A stretch of DNA of 64,000 nucleotides, taken from Sphaerotilus sulfidivorans. GTDB lineage: Bacteria; Pseudomonadota; Gammaproteobacteria; Burkholderiales; Burkholderiaceae_C. The stretch covers positions 17,704 to 81,703 of the forward strand of contig NZ_JACCPY010000017.1 of assembly GCF_013426975.1 (NCBI RefSeq). The letters run 5' to 3'. Position numbers and translations under genes: made by a program. A model generated the notes under the pieces. That model was not told the origin of the DNA. It saw nothing but the letters and a program-made list of their open reading frames with translations, and did not search any database. Each line of letters opens with the position of its first letter. Position 1 is the stretch's first letter. This document shows positions 27,026 through 40,282 of the stretch, one piece after another.

Positions 27026-27156
27026 CATCCGACCCGCTCCCGACCTCTGTCGACCTCAATCTCGTCCCGGGCCCGCCGATACAGGATGAGTTTTGCGCAT
27101 TCCGTTCTCATCTGTCGCGGGGGGCGGCAGAGAGCGACGGACGGCATGGGGCCGTC

Positions 27157-28962
27157 GTGGCCCGGGGAGTCTTGCCAGTGCATGAAGATCGAGACACGAA
27201 ATGGGGAGCGCAGCCGATCGCGGCCGACACTGACACTGGCGCCGATGCCCGTGCCGATGCCGAGGTCGGCGCCGCCTTCGACGCCTCGCCGCTGGACGTG
27301 CTGCTCTCGGGCATCGGCGAATGCGTGGTGCGTGTCGATGCGCACTGGGTGGTCAGGCACTGCAACCCGGCCTATCTGCACGGGCTCGGACTGCCCGCTG
27401 CACGCGTGATCGGCCAGACGCCCTTTGCGGTCCGGCCGGACTTCGAGGGCTCGCTGTTCCACCGGGTGATCGAGGCCTGCCGCCGCGAGCGCCGGCCGCG
27501 TCTGGGCATCGGCTTCTCGAAGGCGGTCGGGCGCTGGCTGATGGTGCGGGCCTTTCCGTTCGGCGACGACATCGTCGCGCTGGCCAATGATGCCGACGAG
27601 CACACCGTCGGCCAGTTCGAGCTGGCGCGCGAGGCGCTGCGCGATCCGCTGACCGGCATCGACAACAAGCGCGCGCTGCTGGCCGAGCTCGAGGCGCGGC
27701 TGGTGCAGGGCCGCCAGGGCGGTCTGGGGCTGATCGGGCTGCGCCGCTTCAATGCGATCAACGACACGCTGGGCCATGGCCTGGGCGATCTGGCGCTGAT
27801 GGAAGTGGTCTCGCGCATGCAGGCCACGCTGCTCGAGGGCGAGGTGCTCTACCGGCTCACCGGCGTCGAGTTCGTGCTGCTCAGCCCGGCCTGCGACGAG
27901 GCGACGCTGCGCGAGCGGGTGATGGGGATGGCCTCGCGCATCGCCCAGCCGATCCTGCTGCGCGACCAGATCTTCGTGCTGGGCAGCCTGGCCGGTGGCG
28001 TGCTGTTTCCCTCGCATGGCGACGAGGCGCCGCTGCTGCTGCGCCGCGCCGCGCTGGCGCTGCGCCAGGCCAAGCGCGACGGCACGGCGCTGGCGCTGTT
28101 CGACGACGAGCTGGAGGCGGCCGGGCGGCTGCGCGCCGAGCTGGAGCAGGATTTCCGCGCGGTGCTGCGCGGCACCGCGCCGGGCAGCGCCGGCTGGCTG
28201 AGCCTGGCGCTGCAGCCCAAGGGCCGGCTGCGCGACCGCGCGGTCATCGGCGCGGAGGCGCTGATCCGCTGGCAGCATCCGGTGCGCGGCGCGCTGACGC
28301 CGGCCAGCTTCCTGCCGATCGCGCAGGAATGCCAGCTGATGGTCGAGCTCGACCGCTGGGTGATCGACGAGGTGCTGCGGCTGCAGCGCCTGCTGATCGA
28401 TGGCGGCCACCGGCTGCCGATCAGCATCAACCTGTCGGTCGAGTCGCTGGCCGACCTGCTGCTGGTGGAGAACGTGCAGCACGCGATCGAGCGCCACGGC
28501 GTGCCGCCGGAGCTGCTCGAGATCGAGATCCCGGAGAACGCGCTGATGCGCGATGTCGAGGTCAGCACCCGGGTGCTGTCGGCGCTGTCGGCGCTGGGCG
28601 TGCGGCTGTCGATCGACGACTTCGGCACCGGCTACTCGTCCTTCGCCTATCTGGCGCGCTTTCCGGTCCACACCCTGAAGATCGACCGCTCCTTCGTGCA
28701 TGACATGGTCGGCCAGACCAGCAGCCGCACCATCGTGCACAGCCTGGTGCGGCTGTCGCACGCGCTGCAGCTGCAGGTGGTCGCCGAAGGCGCGGAGACC
28801 GACGAGGAAATGGAGATGCTGCGCCGCATGCAGTGCGACGCGGTGCAGGGCTTCGGCTACGGCCGCCCGCAGCCCTTCACCCAGTTCCTCGACTTCGTGC
28901 ACCAGCGCTGCGGCTGCGGCGGCGCCCAGGTCGTGCCCTCATCGCGGCCGCCGGTGCACTGA
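27157..28962 (+). CDS. PAS-GGDEF(degenerate)-EAL protein
   Basis: The product is up to 601 residues. After an acidic N-terminus it has a PAS domain (about 45-150; VDAHWVVRHCNPAYLHGLGL), a GGDEF domain whose signature reads RLTGVEFVLL instead of RxGGDEF, and an EAL domain with intact GAEALIRW, INLSVESL and DDFGTGYSSFAYL. Loss of the cyclase signature and retention of EAL residues predict a phosphodiesterase with a regulatory GGDEF domain. The start is uncertain: GTG 27157 or GTG 27178, the latter with GGGGAG upstream. It has no membrane segment. Confidence 0.9.
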   Translation: MARGVLPVHEDRDTKWGAQPIAADTDTGADARADAEVGAAFDASPLDVLLSGIGECVVRVDAHWVVRHCNPAYLHGLGLPAARVIGQTPFAVRPDFEGSLFHRVIEACRRERRPRLGIGFSKAVGRWLMVRAFPFGDDIVALANDADEHTVGQFELAREALRDPLTGIDNKRALLAELEARLVQGRQGGLGLIGLRRFNAINDTLGHGLGDLALMEVVSRMQATLLEGEVLYRLTGVEFVLLSPACDEATLRERVMGMASRIAQPILLRDQIFVLGSLAGGVLFPSHGDEAPLLLRRAALALRQAKRDGTALALFDDELEAAGRLRAELEQDFRAVLRGTAPGSAGWLSLALQPKGRLRDRAVIGAEALIRWQHPVRGALTPASFLPIAQECQLMVELDRWVIDEVLRLQRLLIDGGHRLPISINLSVESLADLLLVENVQHAIERHGVPPELLEIEIPENALMRDVEVSTRVLSALSALGVRLSIDDFGTGYSSFAYLARFPVHTLKIDRSFVHDMVGQTSSRTIVHSLVRLSHALQLQVVAEGAETDEEMEMLRRMQCDAVQGFGYGRPQPFTQFLDFVHQRCGCGGAQVVPSSRPPVH

Positions 28963-28981
28963 GCCGCTCGGACTGACCGGC

Positions 28982-29317
28982 TCAGGCCGCGGCCGCGGGC
29001 TGCAGCCGCACCGTCAGCGGCGCCAGACGGCCGGCCTCGATGTCGATCAGCCGGTCGATGTTCGGATGCTTGCCGGGGAAGGCGCGGGCATCGGCGGTGT
29101 GCTCGGCATAGAGCGCCAGGCCCTCGCGGGCGGCCTCGGGCGTGATCGCGCCGTGGCGTGCGGCCAGCGCGTGATAGACGGCGGCCGAGCCGGCGGTGCC
29201 GGGGCGGTTGACCAGCGTGGCCACCACCGTGCCGGCGGCATCGAGCAGCTCGACGGCGGCGAGGTGGGCGATCGGGGGCAGCAGCGCGAGCTGCTCGGCG
29301 AAGGTCGGGGTGCTCAT
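28982..29317 (-). CDS. DUF2322 family protein
   Basis: This 111-residue protein begins MSTPTFAEQLALLPPIAHL and carries the DUF2322 hallmarks: VELLDAAGTVVATLVNRPG, SAAVYHALAARHG and a conserved block ALYAEHTADARAFPGKHPNIDRL. I take ATG 29317 because the protein begins in the same way as the family; the frame continues upstream into the divergent promoter region. It lacks a signal peptide or membrane segment. Function is unknown. It is convergent with the EAL gene and divergent from the aminotransferase gene. Confidence 0.88.
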   Translation of the reverse strand: MSTPTFAEQLALLPPIAHLAAVELLDAAGTVVATLVNRPGTAGSAAVYHALAARHGAITPEAAREGLALYAEHTADARAFPGKHPNIDRLIDIEAGRLAPLTVRLQPAAAA

Positions 29318-29410
29318 CGGGGGCGGATTCCAGGTGCTGGCCTGCAGGCCGGGGGTCGCGAGTCTAGCGCCGCCGGCCGGCCGTGCGGGCCTGCTGCCGG
29401 GACTGTGGTT

Positions 29411-29434
29411 GAATGGAATCTCGAATGGAATCTC
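29411..29434. repeat. Two tandem copies of a 12-bp unit
   Basis: GAATGGAATCTC occurs twice head to tail, followed by a partial GAATCC. It lies between the divergent DUF2322 and aminotransferase genes, 33 bases before the latter's start. It may be a binding site or simple slippage. Confidence 0.6.
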
Positions 29435-29466
29435 GAATCCACGCACCACGAACGGAGACCTGTCCC

Positions 29467-30600
29467 ATGCCCGGCCTGCTGCCCCACGTCGACCCTGACG
29501 GCCTGCTCGAATACTCGGTGGTCTACACCGACCGTGCGCTCAACCACATGTCGCAGCGCTTCCAGCGCGTGATGCGCGGCGTCTCCTCGGTGCTGAAGGA
29601 GGCCTACGCGGCCCGCTCGGCCATCGTCGTGCCGGGCAGCGGCTCCTTCGGCATGGAGGCGGTGGCGCGCCAGTTCGCCGGCCAGCAGCAGGTGCTGGTG
29701 CTGCGCAACGGCTGGTTCAGCTTCCGCTGGTCGCAGATCCTCGAGATGGGCGGCATCGCCGCGGGCGTGCAGGTGCTCAAGGCCCGCCAGGTCGAGCCGG
29801 GCGCGGCGCAGTCGGCCTGGACGCCGGCGCCGCTGCACGAGGTGCTGGCCGCGATCGAGGCGCAGCGCCCCGGCGTGGTCTTCGCGCCGCATGTCGAGAC
29901 CGCCAGCGGCATGATGCTGCCCGACGCCTACCTGAAGGCGGTGGCCGACGCGGTGCACGCGGTCGGCGGTCTGTTCGTGCTCGACTGCATCGCCTCTGGC
30001 GCGATGTGGGTCGACATGGCCGCCACCGGCGTCGACGTGCTGATCAGCGCGCCGCAGAAGGGCTGGAGCGGCTCGCCCTGCTGCGCCTTCGTGATGCTGG
30101 GCGAGGCCGCACGCGCTCGCATCGACCAGACCACCAGCTCCAGCTTCGCCTGCGACCTGAAGAAGTGGCTGCAGATCATGGAGACCTACGAGTCGGGCGG
30201 CCATCTCTACCACGCCACCATGCCCACCGACGCGCTGGCGCGCTGCCTGGAGGCGATGGAGGAGACGCGCGCACAGGGCTTCGGTGCGCTGCGCGAGCGT
30301 CAGCTCGAGCTGGGCCGGCGGGTGAGGGCGCTGCTGCAGGCGCGCGGCTTTCCCAGCGTCGCCGCCGAGGGCTTCCAGGCGCCGGGCGTGGTGGTGAGCC
30401 ACACGCTCGACCCGGAGATCCAGTCGGCGCGCGCCTTTCTCGCGCAGGGTCTGCAGACCGCCACCGGCGTGCCGCTGCAGTGCGACGAGCCGGCGGACTT
30501 CCGCAGCTTCCGCATCGGCCTGTTCGGCCTCGACAAGCTCGCCGACATCGACGGCACGGTGGCGCGGCTCGAGCAGGCGCTCGATCGCATCGGCGGCTGA
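29467..30600 (+). CDS. Class V aminotransferase
   Basis: This is a fold-type I PLP enzyme of 377 residues in the alanine-glyoxylate/serine-pyruvate aminotransferase family. The PLP-binding Lys is in VLISAPQKGWSG, with the preceding Asp in GGLFVLDCIASGAMW. The phosphate-binding GSGSFGMEAVAR is near residue 55 and the substrate Arg in SFRIGLFG near the C-terminus. It should exchange an amino group between a small amino acid (Ala or Ser) and glyoxylate or another oxo acid; the substrates cannot be fixed. ATG 29467 follows CGGAGACC. No photorespiratory or glyoxylate genes adjoin it. Confidence 0.88.
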   Translation: MPGLLPHVDPDGLLEYSVVYTDRALNHMSQRFQRVMRGVSSVLKEAYAARSAIVVPGSGSFGMEAVARQFAGQQQVLVLRNGWFSFRWSQILEMGGIAAGVQVLKARQVEPGAAQSAWTPAPLHEVLAAIEAQRPGVVFAPHVETASGMMLPDAYLKAVADAVHAVGGLFVLDCIASGAMWVDMAATGVDVLISAPQKGWSGSPCCAFVMLGEAARARIDQTTSSSFACDLKKWLQIMETYESGGHLYHATMPTDALARCLEAMEETRAQGFGALRERQLELGRRVRALLQARGFPSVAAEGFQAPGVVVSHTLDPEIQSARAFLAQGLQTATGVPLQCDEPADFRSFRIGLFGLDKLADIDGTVARLEQALDRIGG

Positions 30601-30615
30601 GCCTCGGCGCAGGCC

Positions 30616-31059
30616 TCAGCGCGGGCGGTCGAGCAGCGCGTGCAGCGCCATGCCGCCCAGCATCGCGGCGACGAAGATCGCCGCCTCGCCCCAGCCGCTG
30701 CCCAGCGCCACCAGCGCCGGCCCCGGGCACAGCCCGGCCAGGCCCCAGCCGATGCCGAACAGCACGCCGCCGCCGATCAGCCGGGCATCGATCGCGTTCG
30801 ACTGCGGCCACTCGATCGGCGCGCCGCTCCAGCTGCGCCCGCGTCGGCGCGCGATCAGGGCGGCTGGCAGGCCGACCGCGATCGCCGCGCCCATCACCAG
30901 CGCCAGGCTCGGATCCCAGGCCCCGGCCAGGTCCAGGAAGGCGCGCACCTTCATCGGATCGGTCATGCCGGCGGCGATCAGCCCCAGGCCGAACACCAGC
31001 CCGGCCAGCAGGCTCGACAGCGCGGCCTTCAGGCCGCAGTTCTTGTCCTTGCAGTCCAT
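30616..31059 (-). CDS. YeeE/YedE family membrane protein, second of a pair
   Basis: This 147-residue integral membrane protein belongs to the YeeE/YedE (DUF6691-like) sulfur-transport family. It has about four hydrophobic segments and the conserved motifs GMTDPMKVRAFLDLAGAWDPSL and GIGWGLAGLCPGPAL, with the family Cys in LCPGP. A GAGAGGT ribosome site precedes ATG 31059. The upstream partner ends 9 bases earlier, so the two half-size proteins form one unit. Members of the family carry thiosulfate or related sulfur compounds; the ligand here is inference. Confidence 0.9.
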   Translation of the reverse strand: MDCKDKNCGLKAALSSLLAGLVFGLGLIAAGMTDPMKVRAFLDLAGAWDPSLALVMGAAIAVGLPAALIARRRGRSWSGAPIEWPQSNAIDARLIGGGVLFGIGWGLAGLCPGPALVALGSGWGEAAIFVAAMLGGMALHALLDRPR

Positions 31060-31068
31060 CGCGACCTC

Positions 31069-31539
31069 TCAGCCACCGAGCAGATGGCGCATGACGAACA
31101 CCGTCACGAAGCCGCTGCCCATGAAGCACAGCACATTGACCAGCGAGCGCAGCGACAGCCGGCTCAGTCCGCAGACACCGTGGCCGCTGGTGCAGCCGTT
31201 GCCCAGCCGCGAGCCGAAGCCCACCAGCAGCCCGGCGACGATCAGCACCGGCGTGCCGACATCCAGCCGCATCGGTGGCAGCGGCGCGGCCAGCCGCCAC
31301 AGCCACGGCGCGATCAGCAGGCCGGCCACGAACAGCAGCCGCAGCCGGTGCCGGGCCAGCCAGCCGCCAGCCTGCCCCTGCAGCAGATCGCGCAGAGGCT
31401 GGCCCACCAGACCGGCAATGCCGGCGATGCGTCCGCTGCCCAGCAGCAGCATCGCCGCGGCCAGACCGATCAGTGCGCCGCCTGCCAGCGCGCTCCAGGG
31501 GGTGAATGCAGCCCAGTCGGGGACCAGTCCGAGGCTCAA
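31069..31539 (-). CDS. YeeE/YedE family membrane protein, first of a pair
   Basis: This protein of about 156 residues has four predicted membrane helices and the family signature FGSRLGNGCTSGHGVCGLSRLSLRS, with the paired cysteines thought to handle the sulfur ligand. There is no in-frame ATG near the family start; I use TTG 31539, which has AAGGAG six bases upstream. It pairs with the shorter protein after it; in other bacteria the two halves occur fused or as a pair. The upstream region contains CCCTTTAGGG near 31580, a possible but unproven operator. Confidence 0.88.
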   Translation of the reverse strand: MSLGLVPDWAAFTPWSALAGGALIGLAAAMLLLGSGRIAGIAGLVGQPLRDLLQGQAGGWLARHRLRLLFVAGLLIAPWLWRLAAPLPPMRLDVGTPVLIVAGLLVGFGSRLGNGCTSGHGVCGLSRLSLRSLVNVLCFMGSGFVTVFVMRHLLGG

Positions 31540-31782
31540 TCGAAACTCCTTGTGAATGGCGAAATGGAGCCGGAATATACCCTTTAGGGCATGGGTGGCG
31601 CAGGAAAGACGTCTTGGCGCAGCCCTGCATCGAATCGGTACCCCGGAGATTCGGGGGTCCCAGGCCATACGCTTCTTGTTGCGCATTTCGTGCGGTTTTG
31701 CACGACGATATCCTGCCATTTCGGGGGCTGGCCCCTCAAGGTTTCCTGCATCATCGCCCCGATCCATCCCCCCGAGCGTTCC

Positions 31783-32724
31783 ATGGCCGCCTCCATTTCC
31801 GTTCTTCATGTGGGTTCCGCCGCACCGGCGCTGGCGTCCGACACCGATTTCGGGCGCTGCATCTGGCGCCACTGCGACACGCTCGATCAGGCGCAGGCGG
31901 CGATCGCCGAGGCGGCGCCCGAGGCCATCCTGTTCAGCTGCGACAGCGATGCCCAGGCCGAGGCGCTGCCGCACTGGTCCTGCTGGACGCAGGCGGTGCT
32001 GGGCTCGGCGGTGGTGGTCGGCACGCCCACGCCGAACCGCGACCTGATGGTGCGGCTGCTGCGCGCCGGTGCGCAGGACGTGCTGCCGCTGTCGCCCCAT
32101 GCGCTGCATCCGGGCGGAGTCGACGACGGCGATCAGATCGCCCGCAGCCTGTGCATGGCCATCGAGCGCAAGCGCCAGGAGCAGGAGCTGCGCCGGGCCT
32201 GGTCGATCGACCTGGCCACCGGGCTGCCGAACCGGGTCCAGCTGATGGAGCTGCTGCACCAGCTCTGCGCGCTGCGCGAGCGCGAGCCCGCGCCGATGGC
32301 GCTGCTGGTGCTGCGCATCGAGGGGCTGGCGACCACCGAGGCGCGGCTGGGCGTGGCTGCCTCGCAGGCGCTGCGGCGCAAGCTGGCGGTGCGGCTGCGC
32401 AGCGTGCTGCGCGCCAGCGATGTGGTCTCGGCGCTGGCGCCCGATGCCTTCGGCGTGGTACTGACCCGGCTCGACACGCCGGCCGATGGCGAGCGGGTCG
32501 CCGCCAAGCTGGCGCAGGGGCTGCGCGAGCCCTTCATGGTCAGCGGCCAGACCACCGTGGTGACCGTCTCGACCGGGGTGGCGCTCTATCCGGAGCATGG
32601 CCGCCAGCCCGACGAGCTGCTCAAGCTGGCGCTGGGCGCGGCGGCGGCGCGGCGCGGCCTGGGCCGCCAGGGCTTTGCCGACCGCCGCGAGCGCGGCCAG
32701 GTGGCTGCCGCCAACGACGACTGA
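31783..32724 (+). CDS. GGDEF-like protein with degenerate active site
   Basis: This 313-residue protein has an N-terminal half like a receiver without the usual phospho-acceptor (VLHVGSAAPALASD, LMVRLLRAGAQDVLPLSP). The C-terminal half has a GGDEF fold (WSIDLATGLPNRVQLMELL) whose signature is APDAF, so cyclase activity is unlikely. No EAL domain follows. ATG 31783 is chosen because the frame upstream translates poorly. It ends 10 bases before the convergent REC-EAL gene. It could bind c-di-GMP or another partner as a scaffold, or be decaying. Confidence 0.8.
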   Translation: MAASISVLHVGSAAPALASDTDFGRCIWRHCDTLDQAQAAIAEAAPEAILFSCDSDAQAEALPHWSCWTQAVLGSAVVVGTPTPNRDLMVRLLRAGAQDVLPLSPHALHPGGVDDGDQIARSLCMAIERKRQEQELRRAWSIDLATGLPNRVQLMELLHQLCALREREPAPMALLVLRIEGLATTEARLGVAASQALRRKLAVRLRSVLRASDVVSALAPDAFGVVLTRLDTPADGERVAAKLAQGLREPFMVSGQTTVVTVSTGVALYPEHGRQPDELLKLALGAAAARRGLGRQGFADRRERGQVAAANDD

Positions 32725-32733
32725 TGCGACGGA

Positions 32734-34863
32734 TCAGCCGCCGGGCCGCCTGCCGGCCAGCGCGCTGACGGTCGCCGTGCCCAGCCAGTCGGTCAGCCGT
32801 GCCAGCGGCAGCGGCCGGCAGATGCCGTAGCCCTGGCCGATGTCGCAGCCGAAGCCGCGCAGCATCGCCATCGCGGCATCGTTCTCGACGCCCTCGGCGA
32901 CCACATGGATGTCCAGCTGGTGGCACAGCTCGATGGTCGAGCGCACGATCGCCGCATCGGCCCGGCTGGTCTCCAGCGACATCACGAAGTCCTTGTCGAT
33001 CTTCAGCGTGTGCAGCGGCAGGCGCTTGAGGCGCTGCAGCGAGGAGAAGCCGGTGCCGTAGTCGTCCAGCGCGATGCGGATGCCGCGGCTGGCCAGGTCA
33101 TGCAGCGTGGCGATCGCGCCTTCCTCGTCCTCGACGACGATCTGCTCGGTGATCTCCAGCTCGAGCCGGTCGGCGGGAAAGCCGATCTCGTCGAGGATGC
33201 GCATCAGCCGCTCGCCCAGGCGCGGATGCTGGAACTGTCGCGGCGACACATTGACCGCCAGCGACAGCGGCAGGTGGCGCACCGCCGCGCAGGCCTCGCG
33301 CAGCACCCAGTCGCCGGCGTCCATGATCAGGCCGGTCTGCTCGAGGATGTCGATGAAGCGGTCGGGCATCTGCAGCCCGCAGCCCGGACGGTTCCAGCGC
33401 AGCAGCGCCTCGACCCCGCTGACCCGGCCGCTGGCGAGGTCGACCTTGGGCTGGTAGTGCAGCTCGAACTCGCCGCGCTCCAGGCCGCGGTACAGCGCCA
33501 CCTCGGTGTTGAGGCGGTCGATGACCCGGTTGTGCATGTCGGCGGTGTAGAAGTGGCAGCTCGAGCCGATCGCCTCGCGGGCGCGCGATCGGGCGGCGCC
33601 GGAATGCAGCAGCAGCGTGTCGACCTCCTGGCCGTCGCCGGGCCAGATCGCCACGCCGACATGCACGCTGGCCAGCAGCTCCCAGTCGTCGACCTGCAGC
33701 GGCACCGCGAAGGCCTCCACCAGGCGCCGGGTGGCGCCGGCGATCTGCGCCTCGGCCTCGATGTCGGTCAGCAGCATCGCGAAGGTGTCGCCCTCGAGCC
33801 GGCACAGCGAGTCGGGCTCGCGCATGACCGACTCGAGCCGGCGGGCCACCGCGCGCAGGATGCGCTCGCTGGCATCGGCCGCGACCGAGGCCTGGGTGCG
33901 CTGCAGCACGTCGACATCGATGTTGAGCACCGCGAAGCGCTGCTGGCGCTGCTGCGCCGCCGCCGCCGCGGTGGCGACCCGGTCGCGGAACAGCACCCGG
34001 TTGGGCAGGCCGGTGAGCGGGTCGAAATGGGCGCGGTAGCTGCGCTCGGCCTCGGCATGGCGGCGCTCGGACACATCCTGGGCGACGCCGAAGATCGCGC
34101 AGGTGCGCCCGCCCTCGTCGAGCATCGCGTCGCCCGACAGGAAGAGATGGCGCGAGGGCTGCTGGCTGCCGTCCAGGCGGATCTCGACCTCGGACTCGCT
34201 GCGGCCGTCGCGCACCCGGCGCACGAAGGCCAGCAGCGCGCCGCGGTCCTCGAAGGCGACCTGGCGCAGCAGCCGGCGCATCGCCACCGGCTCGTTGCCG
34301 GGCAGGCCGAGCATGTCGCGCAGCTCGCGCGAGCAGTGCAGCCGGCCGTCGTCGAGCTCGAGCCGCCACGGCGCCAGCCGCGCGATCTTCTGCGCCCGTG
34401 CGAGCGCCAGCTGGCTCTCGCGCAGCTCGCGCTCGGTGCGGGCGGTGCGCAGCGCATAGCGCACCCGCTGCGACAGCAGCGCCCAGTTGATCGGCTTGGT
34501 GATGAAGTCGGTGGCGCCGGCCTCGAAGGCCAGCCGCACCGCCATCACGTCGTCGAGCGCGGTCAGCATCAGCACCGGGGTGTGACGGCTGCGCAGCGAG
34601 CGGCGGATCGCGCGGCAGGCGTCGAAGCCGTTCATCACCGGCATGCGCACATCCATCAGCACCAGGTCGGGCTGCTCGGCATCGCACAGCCGGGTGGCGG
34701 TCTGGCCGTCCTGCGCCTCGAGCACCCGGTAGCCGGAGTCCTCGAGCACCCGGCGGATCATCATCCGGGTCAGGCCTTCGTCGTCGACGATCAGCACCCG
34801 GGCGCCGGGGTCGGCCTCGTTGCTGCCGGGCAGCAGGCCCGGCGGGTTCATGTTCAAGCCCAT
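32734..34863 (-). CDS. REC-PAS-GGDEF(degenerate)-EAL response regulator
   Basis: This response regulator of about 709 residues has a receiver with acidic pocket RVLIVDDEG and phospho-acceptor Asp71 (DLVLMDVRMP), a PAS domain (about 160-275), a GGDEF domain with signature EGDTF, and an EAL domain with intact GVEALLRW, DDYGTGFSSLQRL and KIDKDFV. The expected net activity is c-di-GMP hydrolysis controlled by phosphorylation. ATG 34863 follows GAAGAGG; the upstream hybrid kinase stops 25 bases earlier on the same strand, so the two are very likely one operon and a cognate pair. Confidence 0.92.
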   Translation of the reverse strand: MGLNMNPPGLLPGSNEADPGARVLIVDDEGLTRMMIRRVLEDSGYRVLEAQDGQTATRLCDAEQPDLVLMDVRMPVMNGFDACRAIRRSLRSRHTPVLMLTALDDVMAVRLAFEAGATDFITKPINWALLSQRVRYALRTARTERELRESQLALARAQKIARLAPWRLELDDGRLHCSRELRDMLGLPGNEPVAMRRLLRQVAFEDRGALLAFVRRVRDGRSESEVEIRLDGSQQPSRHLFLSGDAMLDEGGRTCAIFGVAQDVSERRHAEAERSYRAHFDPLTGLPNRVLFRDRVATAAAAAQQRQQRFAVLNIDVDVLQRTQASVAADASERILRAVARRLESVMREPDSLCRLEGDTFAMLLTDIEAEAQIAGATRRLVEAFAVPLQVDDWELLASVHVGVAIWPGDGQEVDTLLLHSGAARSRAREAIGSSCHFYTADMHNRVIDRLNTEVALYRGLERGEFELHYQPKVDLASGRVSGVEALLRWNRPGCGLQMPDRFIDILEQTGLIMDAGDWVLREACAAVRHLPLSLAVNVSPRQFQHPRLGERLMRILDEIGFPADRLELEITEQIVVEDEEGAIATLHDLASRGIRIALDDYGTGFSSLQRLKRLPLHTLKIDKDFVMSLETSRADAAIVRSTIELCHQLDIHVVAEGVENDAAMAMLRGFGCDIGQGYGICRPLPLARLTDWLGTATVSALAGRRPGG

Positions 34864-34888
34864 CTCGATCGCCTCTTCAATGGCTGCG

Positions 34889-38593
<3,705 letters not shown>

Positions 38594-38803
38594 CTCGTCG
38601 GGAGCGTGAACCGGAATCGCGGTGGGGCCGAGACGGCCGATGCCGGGATTGGACACGGAATCGCTCGACTCGGCTGCCGGGGATGGTCCGCATCCCCGGT
38701 GTACTTTTGCGTCTCCCGATGGGGCTGGCAGCGCCCCGAAATGATAGAGCCTGCCGTGTTGCACCGCCCCCGACCCGGGTCGAGGGTCGGCGCGGGGCAG
38801 GGG

Positions 38804-40282
38804 TCAGCGCAGGATGTCGCTGATGCAGAGGTACTTGACCTCGACATAGTCGTCGATGCCGTGGTGCGAGCCCTCGCGGCCCAGGCCCGACTGCTTGACG
38901 CCGCCGAAGGGCACCTCGGCCACCGAGATCAGGCCGGTGTTGATGCCGACCATGCCGTATTCCAGCGCTTCGCCGACGCGGAAGATGCGGCCGATGTCGC
39001 GGCTGTAGAAGTAGCTCGCCAGACCGAACTCGGTCGCGTTGGCCGCGGCCACCACCTCGGCCTCGGTCGAGAAGCGGAAGATCGGCGCGACCGGGCCGAA
39101 GGTCTCCTCGGTGGCGCAGAGCATGTCGGCGGTGACGTCGGCCAGCACGGTGGGCGTGTAGAAGCGCTCGCCGATGCGCTGGCCGCCGGTGACCAGGCGC
39201 GCGCCCTTGGCCAGCGCGTCGGCCACATGGCTCTCGACCTTGGCGAAGGCGCCCTCGTCGATCAGCGGGCCCTGGTTGATGCCGGCCTCGAAGCCGTTGC
39301 CGACCCGGATCGCCGCGACCTTGGCCGCGAGCTTCTCGACGAACTGCTCGTAGACCTTGTCCTGCACGTACAGGCGGTTGGCGCAGACGCAGGTCTGGCC
39401 GGCGTTGCGGTACTTGGAGATCATCGCGCCCTCGACCGCCGAGTCGATGTCGGCGTCGTCGAAGACGATGAAGGGCGCGTTGCCGCCCAGCTCCAGCGAC
39501 ATCTTCTTGATCGTCGGCGCGCACTGCTTCATCAGGATGCGGCCGACCTCGGTCGAGCCGGTGAAGCTGAGGTGGCGCACGGTGTCGGAGGCGCACAGCA
39601 CGCCGCCGATCTCGATCGAGCTGTCGGCGTCGCCGGTGACGATGTTGAGCACGCCAGCGGGCAGGCCCGCGCGCTGGGCCAGCTCGGCGCAGGCCAGCGC
39701 CGACAGCGGCGTCTGCTCGGCCGGCTTGATGACGACCGGGCAGCCCGCGGCCAGCGCCGGCGCGACCTTGCGGGTGATCATCGCGACGGGGAAGTTCCAC
39801 GGCGTGATCGCCGCGCACACGCCGATGGCCTGCTTCAGGATGACGAAGCGCTTGTTCGGGTCGGTGGTCGGGATGGTCTCGCCGTAGACGCGCTTGGCCT
39901 CCTCGGCGAACCACTCGATGAAGCTGGCGCCGTAGACCACCTCGCCGCGGGCTTCCGCCAGGGGCTTGCCCTGCTCGGCGGTCATGATGCGCGCCAGGTC
40001 GTCGGCGTTCTCGATCATCAGCGCGTGCCACTTCATCAGGATGGCGGCGCGCTCCTTGGCGGTCTTGGCGCGCCAGGCCGGCCAGGCGGCGTTGGCGGCG
40101 GCGATGGCGGCCTCGGTCTCGGCGGCGCCCAGGCGCGGCACGCTGGCCAGCGTCGCGCCGGTGGCCGGGTCGGTCACGTCGAAGCGGCTGCTGCCGGCGA
40201 CCCATTCGCCGTTGATCAGCGCGTCGAGCTTCAGCAGCGAGGGATCCTTGAGGGCGGCGAGAGGAGAGGACGACTGCGTCAT
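38804..40282 (-). CDS. gabD: NAD(P)-dependent succinate-semialdehyde dehydrogenase
   Basis: This 492-residue aldehyde dehydrogenase closely matches GabD. It has the ITPWNFP motif, the coenzyme region FTGSTEVG, the general base in LELGGNAPFIVFDDAD and the catalytic Cys in NAGQTCVCANRLYV. It also has the ends typical of GabD: GEWV near the N-terminus and GLGREGSHHGIDDYVEVKYLCI at the C-terminus. It oxidises succinate semialdehyde to succinate in GABA or related catabolism. No gabT gene is visible. GGAG lies upstream of the ATG. It borders the accessory island. Its promoter must lie in the roughly 290 bases before the PIN-like gene. Confidence 0.93.
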   Translation of the reverse strand: MTQSSSPLAALKDPSLLKLDALINGEWVAGSSRFDVTDPATGATLASVPRLGAAETEAAIAAANAAWPAWRAKTAKERAAILMKWHALMIENADDLARIMTAEQGKPLAEARGEVVYGASFIEWFAEEAKRVYGETIPTTDPNKRFVILKQAIGVCAAITPWNFPVAMITRKVAPALAAGCPVVIKPAEQTPLSALACAELAQRAGLPAGVLNIVTGDADSSIEIGGVLCASDTVRHLSFTGSTEVGRILMKQCAPTIKKMSLELGGNAPFIVFDDADIDSAVEGAMISKYRNAGQTCVCANRLYVQDKVYEQFVEKLAAKVAAIRVGNGFEAGINQGPLIDEGAFAKVESHVADALAKGARLVTGGQRIGERFYTPTVLADVTADMLCATEETFGPVAPIFRFSTEAEVVAAANATEFGLASYFYSRDIGRIFRVGEALEYGMVGINTGLISVAEVPFGGVKQSGLGREGSHHGIDDYVEVKYLCISDILR

